From an uncultured Lachnospiraceae bacterium (GTDB taxonomy: Bacteria; Bacillota; Clostridia; Lachnospirales; Lachnospiraceae): a stretch of 64,000 nt of DNA. Shown piece by piece: positions 46,333 to 55,900 of the stretch. A program made the position numbers and the translations under genes. The notes beneath the pieces are model-generated. The model was not told the DNA's origin. It made no database searches and was given only the letters and a program-made list of their open reading frames with translations. Numbering within the stretch: position 1 is the first letter of the stretch; every line of letters starts with the position of its first letter. The stretch covers positions 38,433-102,432 of the forward strand of contig CAJUII010000001.1 in NCBI GenBank assembly GCA_910586405.1, written 5' to 3'.

Positions 46333-48159
46333 ATGTGTGGTATTGTAGGGTATATAGGAAAACAGGCGGCAGCGCCAGTGATACTAGAAGGCTTGTCCAA
46401 GCTGGAGTACAGAGGATATGATTCTGCGGGGATGGCAGTGTTTGACGGCGAGCAGATTCAGATCAAAAAGTCTGCGGGGAGGCTGAAGGTACTAGAGGAG
46501 CTGACGCATGGCGGGGCGACAATGCCGGGCAACGTCGGAATCGGACATACCAGATGGGCAACGCACGGGGCGCCGAGTGATGCAAACTCCCATCCACATT
46601 ACAATGCCGAGGAGACGATCGCGGTCGTCCACAATGGAATCATTGAGAACTATCTGCCATTAAAAGATAAATTGATCTCAAAGGGATACACGTTTACTTC
46701 TGATACGGACACGGAAGTGCTGGCGCATTTGATTGACTATTATTACAAGGGAAATCCGCTGGAGGCGATCACGAAGGTCATGCACCGTGTACAGGGCTCC
46801 TATGCGCTCGGCATCATGTTTGCGGAGCATCCTGATCAAATTTTTGCAGTGCGCAAGGACAGCCCGCTGATCGTTGGACAGAATGAGGACGGGTGCTTTA
46901 TCGCGTCCGATGTGCCTGCGCTGCTCAAGTATACCAGAAAAGTGTATTTTATCGAAAATCAGGAAGTGGTCCGTCTGCGCGCTGACCACATGCATTTCTA
47001 TACCGTGGACGAGGAGGAGCTGACCAAGCAGTCTGTCACGATCGAGTGGGATGCCAATGCGGCGGAGAAGGGCGGCTATGAGCATTTTATGTTAAAGGAG
47101 ATGTACGAGCAGCCAAAGACTGTGACAGACACTATCAGTCCCCGCGTTAAGAATCATGATATTGTGATCGAGGAGCTGAATATGTCCGATGAGGAGATTC
47201 GGTCAATCCAAAAAATCTTTATCGTGGCGTGCGGCTCAGCCTACCATGCAGGGGTGACGGGCAAGTATGTCATTGAAGGGATTGCGCGAATCCCTGTGGA
47301 GGTGGATGTGGCGAGTGAATTTCGATACCGCGATCCGATTCTGGAGGAAGGGACGATGGTGATCGTGATCAGCCAGTCGGGTGAGACTGCTGACACCCTT
47401 GCGGCGCTCAGGGAATCGCAGCAGCTTGGACACAAGGTGCTTGGCATCGTCAATGTGGTGGGCAGCTCGATAGCGCGTGAGGCGGACAACGTCATGTACA
47501 CTTGGGCGGGGCCGGAGATCGCCGTCGCCACGACAAAGGCGTACAGTGCCCAGTTGACAGCGTTATATCTGCTTGCCATGAAGTTTGCGCGAGTGCGGGA
47601 GAAGTTGAATGATACAGCTTTTCTTGAGATGATAGAGGACTTAAAACGGCTTCCGGCACAGATTGAGATGCTCTTGTCAAACAAGCAGCGGATACAACGC
47701 TTTGCAAACCGTTATATCGGTGCAAAGGATGTATTTTTTATCGGCAGGGGCGTTGATTACGCCATTTCAATGGAGGGGTCGCTAAAGCTCAAGGAGATCT
47801 CCTACATCCACTCGGAGGCGTATGCAGCAGGGGAGTTAAAGCATGGAACCATCTCGCTGATCGAGAAAGGAACGCTTGTCGCGGCGGTTGCCACACAGGA
47901 CTATCTGTTTCAAAAGACGCTGAGCAATATGGTCGAGGTGAAGGCAAGAGGGGCTTTTGTGCTCGCCGTCACGAATGAAGGGAACACGGAGATTGAGAAG
48001 GCTGCTGATTATGTGATTTATATACCAAGGACAAACCAGTATTTTACAAATTCACTGGCGATCATTCCGCTACAGCTATTTGGCTATTATGTGGCGGTCG
48101 GAAAGGGCTGTGATGTGGATAAACCAAGGAATCTTGCGAAATCCGTGACAGTCGAGTAG
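46333..48159 (+). CDS. glmS: Glutamine-fructose-6-phosphate aminotransferase
   Basis: Makes glucosamine-6-phosphate from fructose-6-phosphate and glutamine, the entry to UDP-GlcNAc. The 608-residue protein has the normal length. The N-terminal glutaminase has catalytic Cys2 (MCGIVGYIG) and GHTRWATHG. Two SIS domains follow with ACGSAYHAG, ISQSGETADTLAAL and ATTKAYSAQ, and the protein ends in KPRNLAKSVTVE, the conserved C-tail. TTGGAGGG precedes ATG 46333. There is no room for a glmS ribozyme in the 27-base gap upstream. Product demand links it to peptidoglycan and to the surface glycans encoded upstream. Confidence 0.97.
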   Translation: MCGIVGYIGKQAAAPVILEGLSKLEYRGYDSAGMAVFDGEQIQIKKSAGRLKVLEELTHGGATMPGNVGIGHTRWATHGAPSDANSHPHYNAEETIAVVHNGIIENYLPLKDKLISKGYTFTSDTDTEVLAHLIDYYYKGNPLEAITKVMHRVQGSYALGIMFAEHPDQIFAVRKDSPLIVGQNEDGCFIASDVPALLKYTRKVYFIENQEVVRLRADHMHFYTVDEEELTKQSVTIEWDANAAEKGGYEHFMLKEMYEQPKTVTDTISPRVKNHDIVIEELNMSDEEIRSIQKIFIVACGSAYHAGVTGKYVIEGIARIPVEVDVASEFRYRDPILEEGTMVIVISQSGETADTLAALRESQQLGHKVLGIVNVVGSSIAREADNVMYTWAGPEIAVATTKAYSAQLTALYLLAMKFARVREKLNDTAFLEMIEDLKRLPAQIEMLLSNKQRIQRFANRYIGAKDVFFIGRGVDYAISMEGSLKLKEISYIHSEAYAAGELKHGTISLIEKGTLVAAVATQDYLFQKTLSNMVEVKARGAFVLAVTNEGNTEIEKAADYVIYIPRTNQYFTNSLAIIPLQLFGYYVAVGKGCDVDKPRNLAKSVTVE

Positions 48160-48179
48160 TGAAGGAGAGACGTGAGGGT

Positions 48180-49826
48180 ATGGGAAAGAAGAAATCAACG
48201 TTTAAGAATATTATGGTGACGCTTGGGTGTACGGTGTTTGCGGGTGCGTATGCACTGGGCGGCGGATATGTCGCGTATACGCTGTTAGGCGGCGAGGAGC
48301 ACACACAGCCGACATGGCTTGACCGCGTGGAAATCCGTGTCGATGAGAGGAGCGCAGGAAGTACTGCTGAGGAGGCATCTGGCGGGAATGGCGCTGTCAG
48401 CGCAGAGAATACACTTGCAGGGCAGGATTTGGACAAAGGGCTCAATGACAGCGGGAACAACAATTTTGATTTTGGAAAAGCGCCTCAGAAACCTCGTTTT
48501 GAAGAGGAGGAAACCGAGGAATCGGAAACCGAAGAATCAGAGACCGAAACGTCAGAAATCGAAGAATCAGAGACCGAAGCGTCAGAAACTGAAGAATCAG
48601 AGATCGAAGCGTCAGAAACCGAAGAATCAGAAATTGAAGAATCTGAACTGTCAGAGACAGAGACGGAGTCCGCGCCAAAATCAAAGAAAAAACCAAAAGT
48701 GGAATCGGAGACGGAGACAGATACAGATACAGAGTCAAAACCAGGCAGTAAAGCTGATTCAAAAAACAAAAAGAAAAAATCTGTCGAAGTAGAGCAGGTG
48801 CAAGTGATAGAGCAGGATGAACAGGCGCTTGCATGCATGGCAGATGTGACGGCAGTGGTCAAGACGGCGATGCCTTGTGTCGTATCGATCACCAATGAAT
48901 ACACAGCATATGATTATTGGTACGATGAGGAGTACGACGAGCGGGCGAACGGTTCTGGGATTGTCGTGGCGCAGAGTGATGAGGAGATTCTGATTGTGAC
49001 GAACTATCATGTCATTCAGGATAACAATAATTTGTATGTACAGTTTATCGATGACAAGGAAGCGATGGCGTATGTGAAGGGGACATCACCGGAAAATGAT
49101 CTGGCTATCGTGTCTGTGTTCCTGGAGGATATGTCGGACAGGACACTGGAAAGTATCGCAATTGCGGCGCTTGGCGACTCGGACAGTCTCCAGGTAGGAG
49201 AGCCGGCGATTGCGATCGGGAATTCGCTGGGATATGGACAGTCTGTCACAACGGGCGTGATCAGTGCACTGAATAGAAATGTGTTTGCGGATGACCCTGA
49301 AATGAATAATCCGGGGTATCTAATCCAGACTGACGCGGCGATCAATCCAGGCAATTCGGGCGGAGCACTCTTGAATGTGAGAGGTGAGGTTGTCGGTATC
49401 AATTCCAGCAAGATTGCGGATTTTGTGATCGAGGGAATGGGATATGCGATTCCGATCTCAACGGCAAAGCCTATCATCGAAGATCTCATGTTGAAGGAGA
49501 CAAGGAAAAAGGTTCCTGTGGAGGAGCGTGCCTTTCTGGGTGTCGCGGGCACCGATGTGATCGAGGAGGCAACTGCGCGGTATGAGATGCCAGAGGGCGT
49601 GTTTGTGACAACTGTACTCGAGGATACCGCGGCAGATAAGGCAGGTATCCTAAAGGGGGATATCATCACCTACATAGACGGCGAGAAGATAACAGGCATG
49701 GATGAGTTACAGGGGCTCCTGGAGTACTATGCGGGAGATACAGAGGTTGAAGTTGTCCTGATGCGGCTGAATAATGGTGAATATAAAGAACGGACGATTG
49801 ATGTAATGCTTGAATATAAAGAATAG
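48180..49826 (+). CDS. HtrA/DegP-type membrane serine protease with acidic linker
   Basis: A 548-residue membrane-anchored protease for damaged exported proteins. It has one N-terminal helix (about 8-35), then an acidic SETEESE-repeat linker (about 105-200), a trypsin-like S1C domain with His277 (TNYHVIQ), Asp307 (ENDLAIV) and Ser393 (GNSGGAL), and a C-terminal PDZ domain (about 460-540). All catalytic residues are present. ATG 48180 has AAGGAGAG about 11 bases upstream; GTG 48159 overlaps the glmS stop and would add seven residues. A ClpX-like unfoldase gene follows. Confidence 0.92.
   Translation: MGKKKSTFKNIMVTLGCTVFAGAYALGGGYVAYTLLGGEEHTQPTWLDRVEIRVDERSAGSTAEEASGGNGAVSAENTLAGQDLDKGLNDSGNNNFDFGKAPQKPRFEEEETEESETEESETETSEIEESETEASETEESEIEASETEESEIEESELSETETESAPKSKKKPKVESETETDTDTESKPGSKADSKNKKKKSVEVEQVQVIEQDEQALACMADVTAVVKTAMPCVVSITNEYTAYDYWYDEEYDERANGSGIVVAQSDEEILIVTNYHVIQDNNNLYVQFIDDKEAMAYVKGTSPENDLAIVSVFLEDMSDRTLESIAIAALGDSDSLQVGEPAIAIGNSLGYGQSVTTGVISALNRNVFADDPEMNNPGYLIQTDAAINPGNSGGALLNVRGEVVGINSSKIADFVIEGMGYAIPISTAKPIIEDLMLKETRKKVPVEERAFLGVAGTDVIEEATARYEMPEGVFVTTVLEDTAADKAGILKGDIITYIDGEKITGMDELQGLLEYYAGDTEVEVVLMRLNNGEYKERTIDVMLEYKE
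48552..48641 (+). repeat. 30-base in-frame tandem repeat in the protease linker
   Basis: Three copies start at 48552, 48582 and 48612, each coding about ten residues of SE(I/T)EESE(T/I)EA type. Less regular units flank it. It is the coding basis of the acidic linker. Confidence 0.85.
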
Positions 49827-49848
49827 TGAGATATAGATGGAGGGCATA

Positions 49849-51453
49849 ATGTTAGATAACAACTTTGACAACAATGAAGAGATCGAGATTGTGAACATAA
49901 CAGAGGATGAGGCCAAAGCAGAGGAGGGAAAGACTAATGATAAGAAGGCAGCAGGCAGCGAGTACGACGAGGAGAAGGAAAGCGAGTATGAAGACGTGTG
50001 TTTCATATGCAGGCGCCCGGAGAGCAAGACTGGAAAAATGTTTAAGCTGCCCAATCATATCTCAGTGTGTTCGGACTGTATGCACAAAACGATGGATACT
50101 GTCAGCCAATTTGACTATCAGGGAATGCTGAATAATACCAACTTTAACTTTGACAAGGACAGTACCAAAGACGGGAAGAAACGGTTCCCCAACATCAGCT
50201 TTGTCAATATTGCGGATTTGCAGGGAGACGGCGGGATTCCGAACCGACAGAAGCTCAAGAAGAAAAAAACAAAGGAAAAGAAGGAGAAGGCGGTCTTTAA
50301 CATCAACGATCTGCCGGCTCCGCACAAGATCAAGGCACAGCTCGACGATTTTGTAGTGGGGCAGGATTATGCCAAGAAGGTGATCTCTGTCGCTGTGTAC
50401 AATCATTATAAGCGTGTCACGACAGGCACGATGGACGAGATCGAGATCGAGAAATCCAATATATTACTGCTCGGACCAACGGGATGCGGCAAGACTTATA
50501 TGGTGAAAACACTTGCAAGGCTCCTCGATGTGCCACTTGCCATAGCGGATGCGACGTCTCTGACGGAGGCGGGCTATATCGGTGACGACATCGAATCCGT
50601 CATATCGAAGCTTTTGAATGCTGCGGAGAATGATGTGGAGAAGGCGGAGCAGGGGATTGTGTTTATTGACGAGATCGATAAGATCGCCAAGAAGAAGAAT
50701 ACGACCTCGCGCGATGTGAGCGGCGAGTCTGTCCAGCAGGGCATGTTAAAGCTCCTAGAGGGGTCTGACGTGGAGGTGCCAGTCGGGGCGAACAGCAAAA
50801 ATGCGATGGTGCCGCTCACCACGATCAATACCAGAAATATTTTGTTTATCTGTGGCGGTGCGTTTCCAGATCTCGAGGATATCATCAAGCAGAGACTTAC
50901 GAAGCAGTCCTCTATCGGCTTCAATGCTGAGTTAAAGGATGCCTATGACAAAGAGGCGAATATTTTAAAGAAGGTCACGATCGAGGATATCAAAAAGTTT
51001 GGTATGATTCCTGAGTTCATCGGCCGTCTGCCGATCATATGCCCGATGGACAGTCTCACAGAAGAGAGCTACGTCAAGATTCTCAGAGAGCCTAAAAATG
51101 CGATCTTAAAGCAGTATCAGAAGCTTTTGGAGCTGGATGAGGTGAAGCTTAACTTTGACGACAGTGCGCTGGAGGCGATCGCCAAGAAGGCATTGGAGCG
51201 GGATACAGGTGCACGGGCGCTGCGGGCGATCATCGAAGAATTTATGCTTGATATCATGTACGAGATACCGAAAGATGACAACATTGGCGAGGTGACAATC
51301 ACTGGGGATTACATCAATGGAACTGGTGGTCCGGTGATTGATATCCGAACAGACAAGGTGCACGCAAAGCCGATTGCACAGACGGCAGTGAAGGAAGAGC
51401 CTGCCGCAGAGGAGCCAAAGAAGGCAGAGGAGTTCAACTTCAATGAGTTTTGA
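49849..51453 (+). CDS. ClpX-like ATP-dependent unfoldase with N-terminal extension
   Basis: A 534-residue AAA+ protein of the ClpX family, longer than typical ClpX (about 420). An acidic N-terminus (1-48) precedes a zinc finger (Cys51, Cys54, Cys74, Cys77), as in ClpX. After a Lys-rich linker, the AAA+ core shows Walker A GPTGCGKT (about 209-216), pore loop EAGYIGDDIE (ClpX usually has GYVGEDVE), Walker B IVFIDEIDKIA, RDVSGESVQQGMLKLLEG and an IGF loop (356-358) used to dock ClpP. So it may feed ClpP. No clpP is next to it, and a canonical clpX may lie elsewhere. ATG 49849 follows GGAGGG; ATG 49837 would add four residues. Confidence 0.85.
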   Translation: MLDNNFDNNEEIEIVNITEDEAKAEEGKTNDKKAAGSEYDEEKESEYEDVCFICRRPESKTGKMFKLPNHISVCSDCMHKTMDTVSQFDYQGMLNNTNFNFDKDSTKDGKKRFPNISFVNIADLQGDGGIPNRQKLKKKKTKEKKEKAVFNINDLPAPHKIKAQLDDFVVGQDYAKKVISVAVYNHYKRVTTGTMDEIEIEKSNILLLGPTGCGKTYMVKTLARLLDVPLAIADATSLTEAGYIGDDIESVISKLLNAAENDVEKAEQGIVFIDEIDKIAKKKNTTSRDVSGESVQQGMLKLLEGSDVEVPVGANSKNAMVPLTTINTRNILFICGGAFPDLEDIIKQRLTKQSSIGFNAELKDAYDKEANILKKVTIEDIKKFGMIPEFIGRLPIICPMDSLTEESYVKILREPKNAILKQYQKLLELDEVKLNFDDSALEAIAKKALERDTGARALRAIIEEFMLDIMYEIPKDDNIGEVTITGDYINGTGGPVIDIRTDKVHAKPIAQTAVKEEPAAEEPKKAEEFNFNEF

Positions 51454-52093
51454 TATGAAAAATATGAAATGCTTTGCGCGTCCGCCTAAGTTTAAGAATC
51501 GTATGATCATGATGCTGTGCGGCATTCTGGCGCAGGGGATGGGGCTGTCGCTTCTGCGGGAGATCAATTTAGGGACAGATCCCTGTTCTTGTCTGACGCA
51601 GGGTGTCACGAACTTTGTGCCGTTAAGCTTTGGCACCTGCCAACTGTTATGTCACATGGTGACATTTCTCTTTGTCATCAAATATGATTTGAGTATGATC
51701 GGCTTTGGCACAATCGGCAATATGTGTTTTCTGGGATATATTTCCGACTTTTTTCGATGGATTTGGGCATTGCTGCTTCCGGCTGGATTTTTTGAGGTGT
51801 TGTTCAATCGATACATACTGCTGATTCCCGCGCTTGCTGTTTTTTTGCTGGGGGCGGCGGCTTACATGTGCGCAGGTCTTGGCTCCTCGCCATATGATGC
51901 ACTGCCGTTTATCATATCAGGGCATGTCAGGCGGTTTCCGTTTAAGATTGTGCGTATGCTGTGGGATATCTGCTTTATGGCGGCAGGGTTTGTGCTTGGC
52001 GGAGATGTCGGCATTGTCACGATTCTGGTGGCATTCTTTCTCGGACCGATCATCACTGGGGTTCAGAAGAAGCTGGAGGTATTAATTGTATAG
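51443..52093 (+). CDS. YczE/YitT-family membrane protein
   Basis: A 216-residue protein with about five to six membrane helices of the YczE/YyaS/YitT group, starting with a helix around MIMMLCGILAQGMGLSLLRE, then the conserved NLGTDPCSCLTQG and AGLGSSPYDALPF motifs. YczE is a membrane protein of unclear mechanism. It overlaps the ClpX-like gene by 11 bases, so translation is coupled. Nothing in the sequence shows a transported substrate. Confidence 0.8.
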   Translation: MSFDMKNMKCFARPPKFKNRMIMMLCGILAQGMGLSLLREINLGTDPCSCLTQGVTNFVPLSFGTCQLLCHMVTFLFVIKYDLSMIGFGTIGNMCFLGYISDFFRWIWALLLPAGFFEVLFNRYILLIPALAVFLLGAAAYMCAGLGSSPYDALPFIISGHVRRFPFKIVRMLWDICFMAAGFVLGGDVGIVTILVAFFLGPIITGVQKKLEVLIV

Positions 52094-52903
52094 ATGACAG
52101 AGCTTGAAGCGTATTACAATAAATTTAATGAGGAAAAACGCTTAGATTCGCGTCATGGACAGGTCGAGTACCGTGTTTCCATGAAGTATATTCATGCGTA
52201 TCTCGACGAGGCGGCAGGCAGAATGGACGCTGTGGGCACAGACTACAGGCATCAGATCAGGCTTTTGGATATCGGAGCGGGGACAGGTCGCTACAGTGTT
52301 GCGCTTGCAGCGGAAGGCTATGATGTCACGGCAGTGGAGCTTGTGCGGTATAATCTGGGCGTGTTGAAAAAGAAGGCGAGCAGTGTCAAGGCGATACAGG
52401 GAAATGCCCTGAATCTTAAAAAGCTGGACAGCGAAAGCTTTGATGTGACGCTTTTATTCGGACCGATGTATCACTTGTTTGGGTTTGAACATAAGCTGAG
52501 AGCGCTGTGTGAAGCAAAGCGTGTCACAAAGTCGGGCGGGGTGATTCTCGTCGCATACTGCATGAACGAATATGGTGTCATCACCTATGGCTTTAAGGAG
52601 CGTCATGTGCTTTCCTGTATGGAGGAGAATCGTTTTACGGAGGATTTTAAGACGATCTCGCCGCCAGATCAGCTGTATGACTATATGCGTATTGAGGACA
52701 TTGATGCCTTGAATGAGGCAGCAGGACTTGGGCGGATCAAAATTTTGTCGCCGGATGGTCCGGCCAATTATATGAGGCCTTTTTTGAACCAGTTGAATGA
52801 TGAGGAGTTTGAGTTGTTTGTCCGCTATCAGATGGCAGTCTGCGAGCGCGCAGATTTAATTGGGGCAGGTGCACACACAGTAGATATACTGAGAAGAGAT
52901 TGA
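52094..52903 (+). CDS. Class I SAM-dependent methyltransferase
   Basis: A 269-residue Rossmann methyltransferase. Motif I LLDIGAGTGRYSVALA lies near residue 57, and VTAVELVRYN marks the acidic end of strand 2. IQGNALNLKKL, FDVTLLFGPMYHL and GGVILVAYCMNEYG match the later motifs. The start follows the YczE-like stop directly. The substrate cannot be read from sequence. It may act on a small molecule, a protein or an RNA. Confidence 0.85.
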   Translation: MTELEAYYNKFNEEKRLDSRHGQVEYRVSMKYIHAYLDEAAGRMDAVGTDYRHQIRLLDIGAGTGRYSVALAAEGYDVTAVELVRYNLGVLKKKASSVKAIQGNALNLKKLDSESFDVTLLFGPMYHLFGFEHKLRALCEAKRVTKSGGVILVAYCMNEYGVITYGFKERHVLSCMEENRFTEDFKTISPPDQLYDYMRIEDIDALNEAAGLGRIKILSPDGPANYMRPFLNQLNDEEFELFVRYQMAVCERADLIGAGAHTVDILRRD

Positions 52904-52921
52904 AAAGTGAGGGGGGATAAT

Positions 52922-55900
52922 ATGGATATTAATCAGATCACAGAGGAGCTTGATGTGCTCTTTGCACAGGAGAAAATTAGTGAGATCCCACAGTTTTTGG
53001 AATCGCACATTGCACAGGCGGTCAAGGAGGGCGCGCAGGATGTACTGCTGACGCTCTACAATGAAATTATTGGATTTTACAGGGAGACCGGACAATACGC
53101 GCTGTCGATTGAAAACTGTCATAAGGCGGTCAAACTTATGAATGAGATGGGGATACAGGACACGATACCATACGCGACGACCCTGTTAAACATTGCCAAT
53201 GCACACCGTGCGGCAGGACTGTTGCAGGAATCGCTGGAGCTTTACAACCGTGTCCGCCCGATTTATGTGGCGCTGCTCAGTGAGGATGACATGTACTTTG
53301 CCAATTTTTATAACAATCTAAGCCTGCTCTATCAGGAGATGGCAGACTTTGCGTCGGCAAAGGACCAGCTGGTCAACGCGCTGTCGATCGTGAGTCACAG
53401 GCCGGACAAACAGTTTGAGGCGGCAGTGACACAGGCAAATCTTGCCAATACCTGTATTGAACTTGGGCAGGATGATGAGGCGCGCGCGCGCGCGGAGGAG
53501 GCAATTCGAAGCTTTGAGGAGCTTGGTGTGGATGATGCACATTACAGTGCAGCATTGTCAGCGCTTGGCAGTTTGTACTATATGGACAAGGATTATCCCA
53601 GTGCGTTGAATGCCATGGAGAAGAGCAGAGAATGTGTGGCAAAGTACTTGGGCACAGACAACATCCAGTATCAGAGATTAAGTGAAAATATCGAGATCAT
53701 TCAGGATAAAATGAAAACAAGCCAGAATCAAGCGGCTGCGGAGAACAAGGAGTCTGGCACAACGGCAGAGGAGCATGCACCGGAAACGTCCGAAGCGGAA
53801 GCGCCATTAACGGAACTGTCAGAGATGGAATCACCGACAGAAGCGCCGTCTGAGCAGGGTGCATGGACAGAAGCGCCTGCAGCCAAGATGCCGGTTATTG
53901 ATCAGGCAGTGCTGGATGAAGCACTAAAACAATTGTTTGAAACAGAGATTGAGGAGGAGGAATCACCGGAACAGTCAGAGACAGAGCTCGAGAGCGTGTC
54001 AGAACTGCCGTCGGAAGAGCATGAGAGGGAGGAATCACCGGAACAGTCAAAGACAGAGCTTCAGGATACATTCGAATTGTCAACCTCAGAGCGTGAGGAA
54101 GAGATAAGGCTGCCAGAGACAGCATATGAGGAGGCGGAGCAGCCAACGGCAGAGCGCAAGGAAGTATTGGATGAAGCGCTATCAGAGGAGCCAGCAGAAT
54201 TTGAGCAGTATATAGAGGCAGAGAAAGCATTAGAGGAAGCGCTATCAGAGGAGTCTGCAGAATCTGAACAGTATGTAGAGGCAGAGAAAGTATTAGAGGA
54301 AGCGCTATCAGAGGAGTCGGCGGAATCTGAGCAGTATGTAGAGGCAGAGAAAGTATTAGAGGAAGAGCAGCCAAACGAGTCAGCGGAATCTGAGCAGCAT
54401 ATAGAAGCAGAGGAAGTATTAGATGAAGAATCTTCAGGGCAGGAAATGTCAATGACAGACACAGCCGATACTTCAGCGCCAGCGGGCCATGAAGTGTCAG
54501 CTTTGCATGGTTCAGGTCAGGAGGCAGCCATGGAAGACGCTACAGAACTGCCGGATTTGGGAAATTCCTCTCTGGAAGCATCTGTGGATGTGCCCGCAGA
54601 AGACATAGCAGATCAATTTGAGGACCTCACGCCCCCAATCACGGGGTTAGAACTGTGCCGCCGCTATTATGAGGAGTATGGTCGTCCGATGATTGCCGGG
54701 AAGTTTCACGCATATGAGTCCCGCATCGCAGTGGGACTTGTAGGAAAAGGGTCTGACTGCTTTGGATACGATGACATTTTATCACAGGATCATGATTTTG
54801 GTCCGCGTTTTGTCATGTGGATTACCCGTAAAGTATATGACGAGATCGGAGAGGAGCTCCAGGAGGCTTATGAGAAGCTGCCTAGTCAGTTTATGGGAGT
54901 GGATCGGATAGAGACTTTTCACGGCAAAGACCGTGCGGGGGTTCTGATCATCGAGGAATTTTATAAGAACCTGCTGGGTTTTGATCTGGTGGGAATGCTG
55001 GCGCATAACAATGAGGATACCGCTTCGGGCAAGGAGAGCCTAGATACGATAAAATGCTGGCTTTCTGTTCAGGAGTACGCGCTTGCAGCGGCAGTCAACG
55101 GGGAGGTGTTCCGCGATGATGAGGGTATTTTTACGCAGTATCGGAGTATGCTGTCAGCGTATTATCCAAAGGCTGTCTGGTATCGGAAAATCGCGCAGAC
55201 CTGTGCACTCTTTTCACAGAGCGGACAATATAATCTGCCCCGTATGCGCAGGCGCGGGCAGCTTGTTTCCGCAGAGCTTGCAAAGGCAGAGTGCGCCAAG
55301 CAGGCGATGAAGCTGTACTATCTGTTAAATAGAAAGTATGCGCCGCATGACAAGTGGCTTTATAGAGGCATGCCTCAAAATCCTCAGATGACGCTTGGTG
55401 AGGATGGAATGGAGAATCTCAGCGTGCCGGAGCTGGTGGAGAAGATCAGTCTCCTTCCGGCGGACAAGAGGCACGAGACAGCGCTCACAACCGCAGTCGA
55501 ATCGCTTGCGGTGATTTTTGCAAATGAGCTGGAGAAACAAAATATGGTGGGGAAGTGTGATCTATATTTGGACGCGTGTACGAAGGAGCTTATGACGAAA
55601 AGTGACGCGCTTCTGACGGCGATTGTCGCCAATACACCCATCGTAACAGCACTTGCGCTCTCCATTGCAAAGAGTGAGTTTGAGGCGTTCGACAAGGTGC
55701 AGAATGAGGGGGGCAGAGCGAGCTGTCAGAACAACTGGCCGACATTCAAGGTGATGCGCATGAGCCAGTATATGACATGGACAGAGGATATGCTCTTACA
55801 ATATTTATATGAATTTAAGACAAATTATGCCAACGGGCGGAATATGATAGAGGAGAAGTATGCCCGCATGATGGAATCGACAGCACCGCTTGAATATGCC

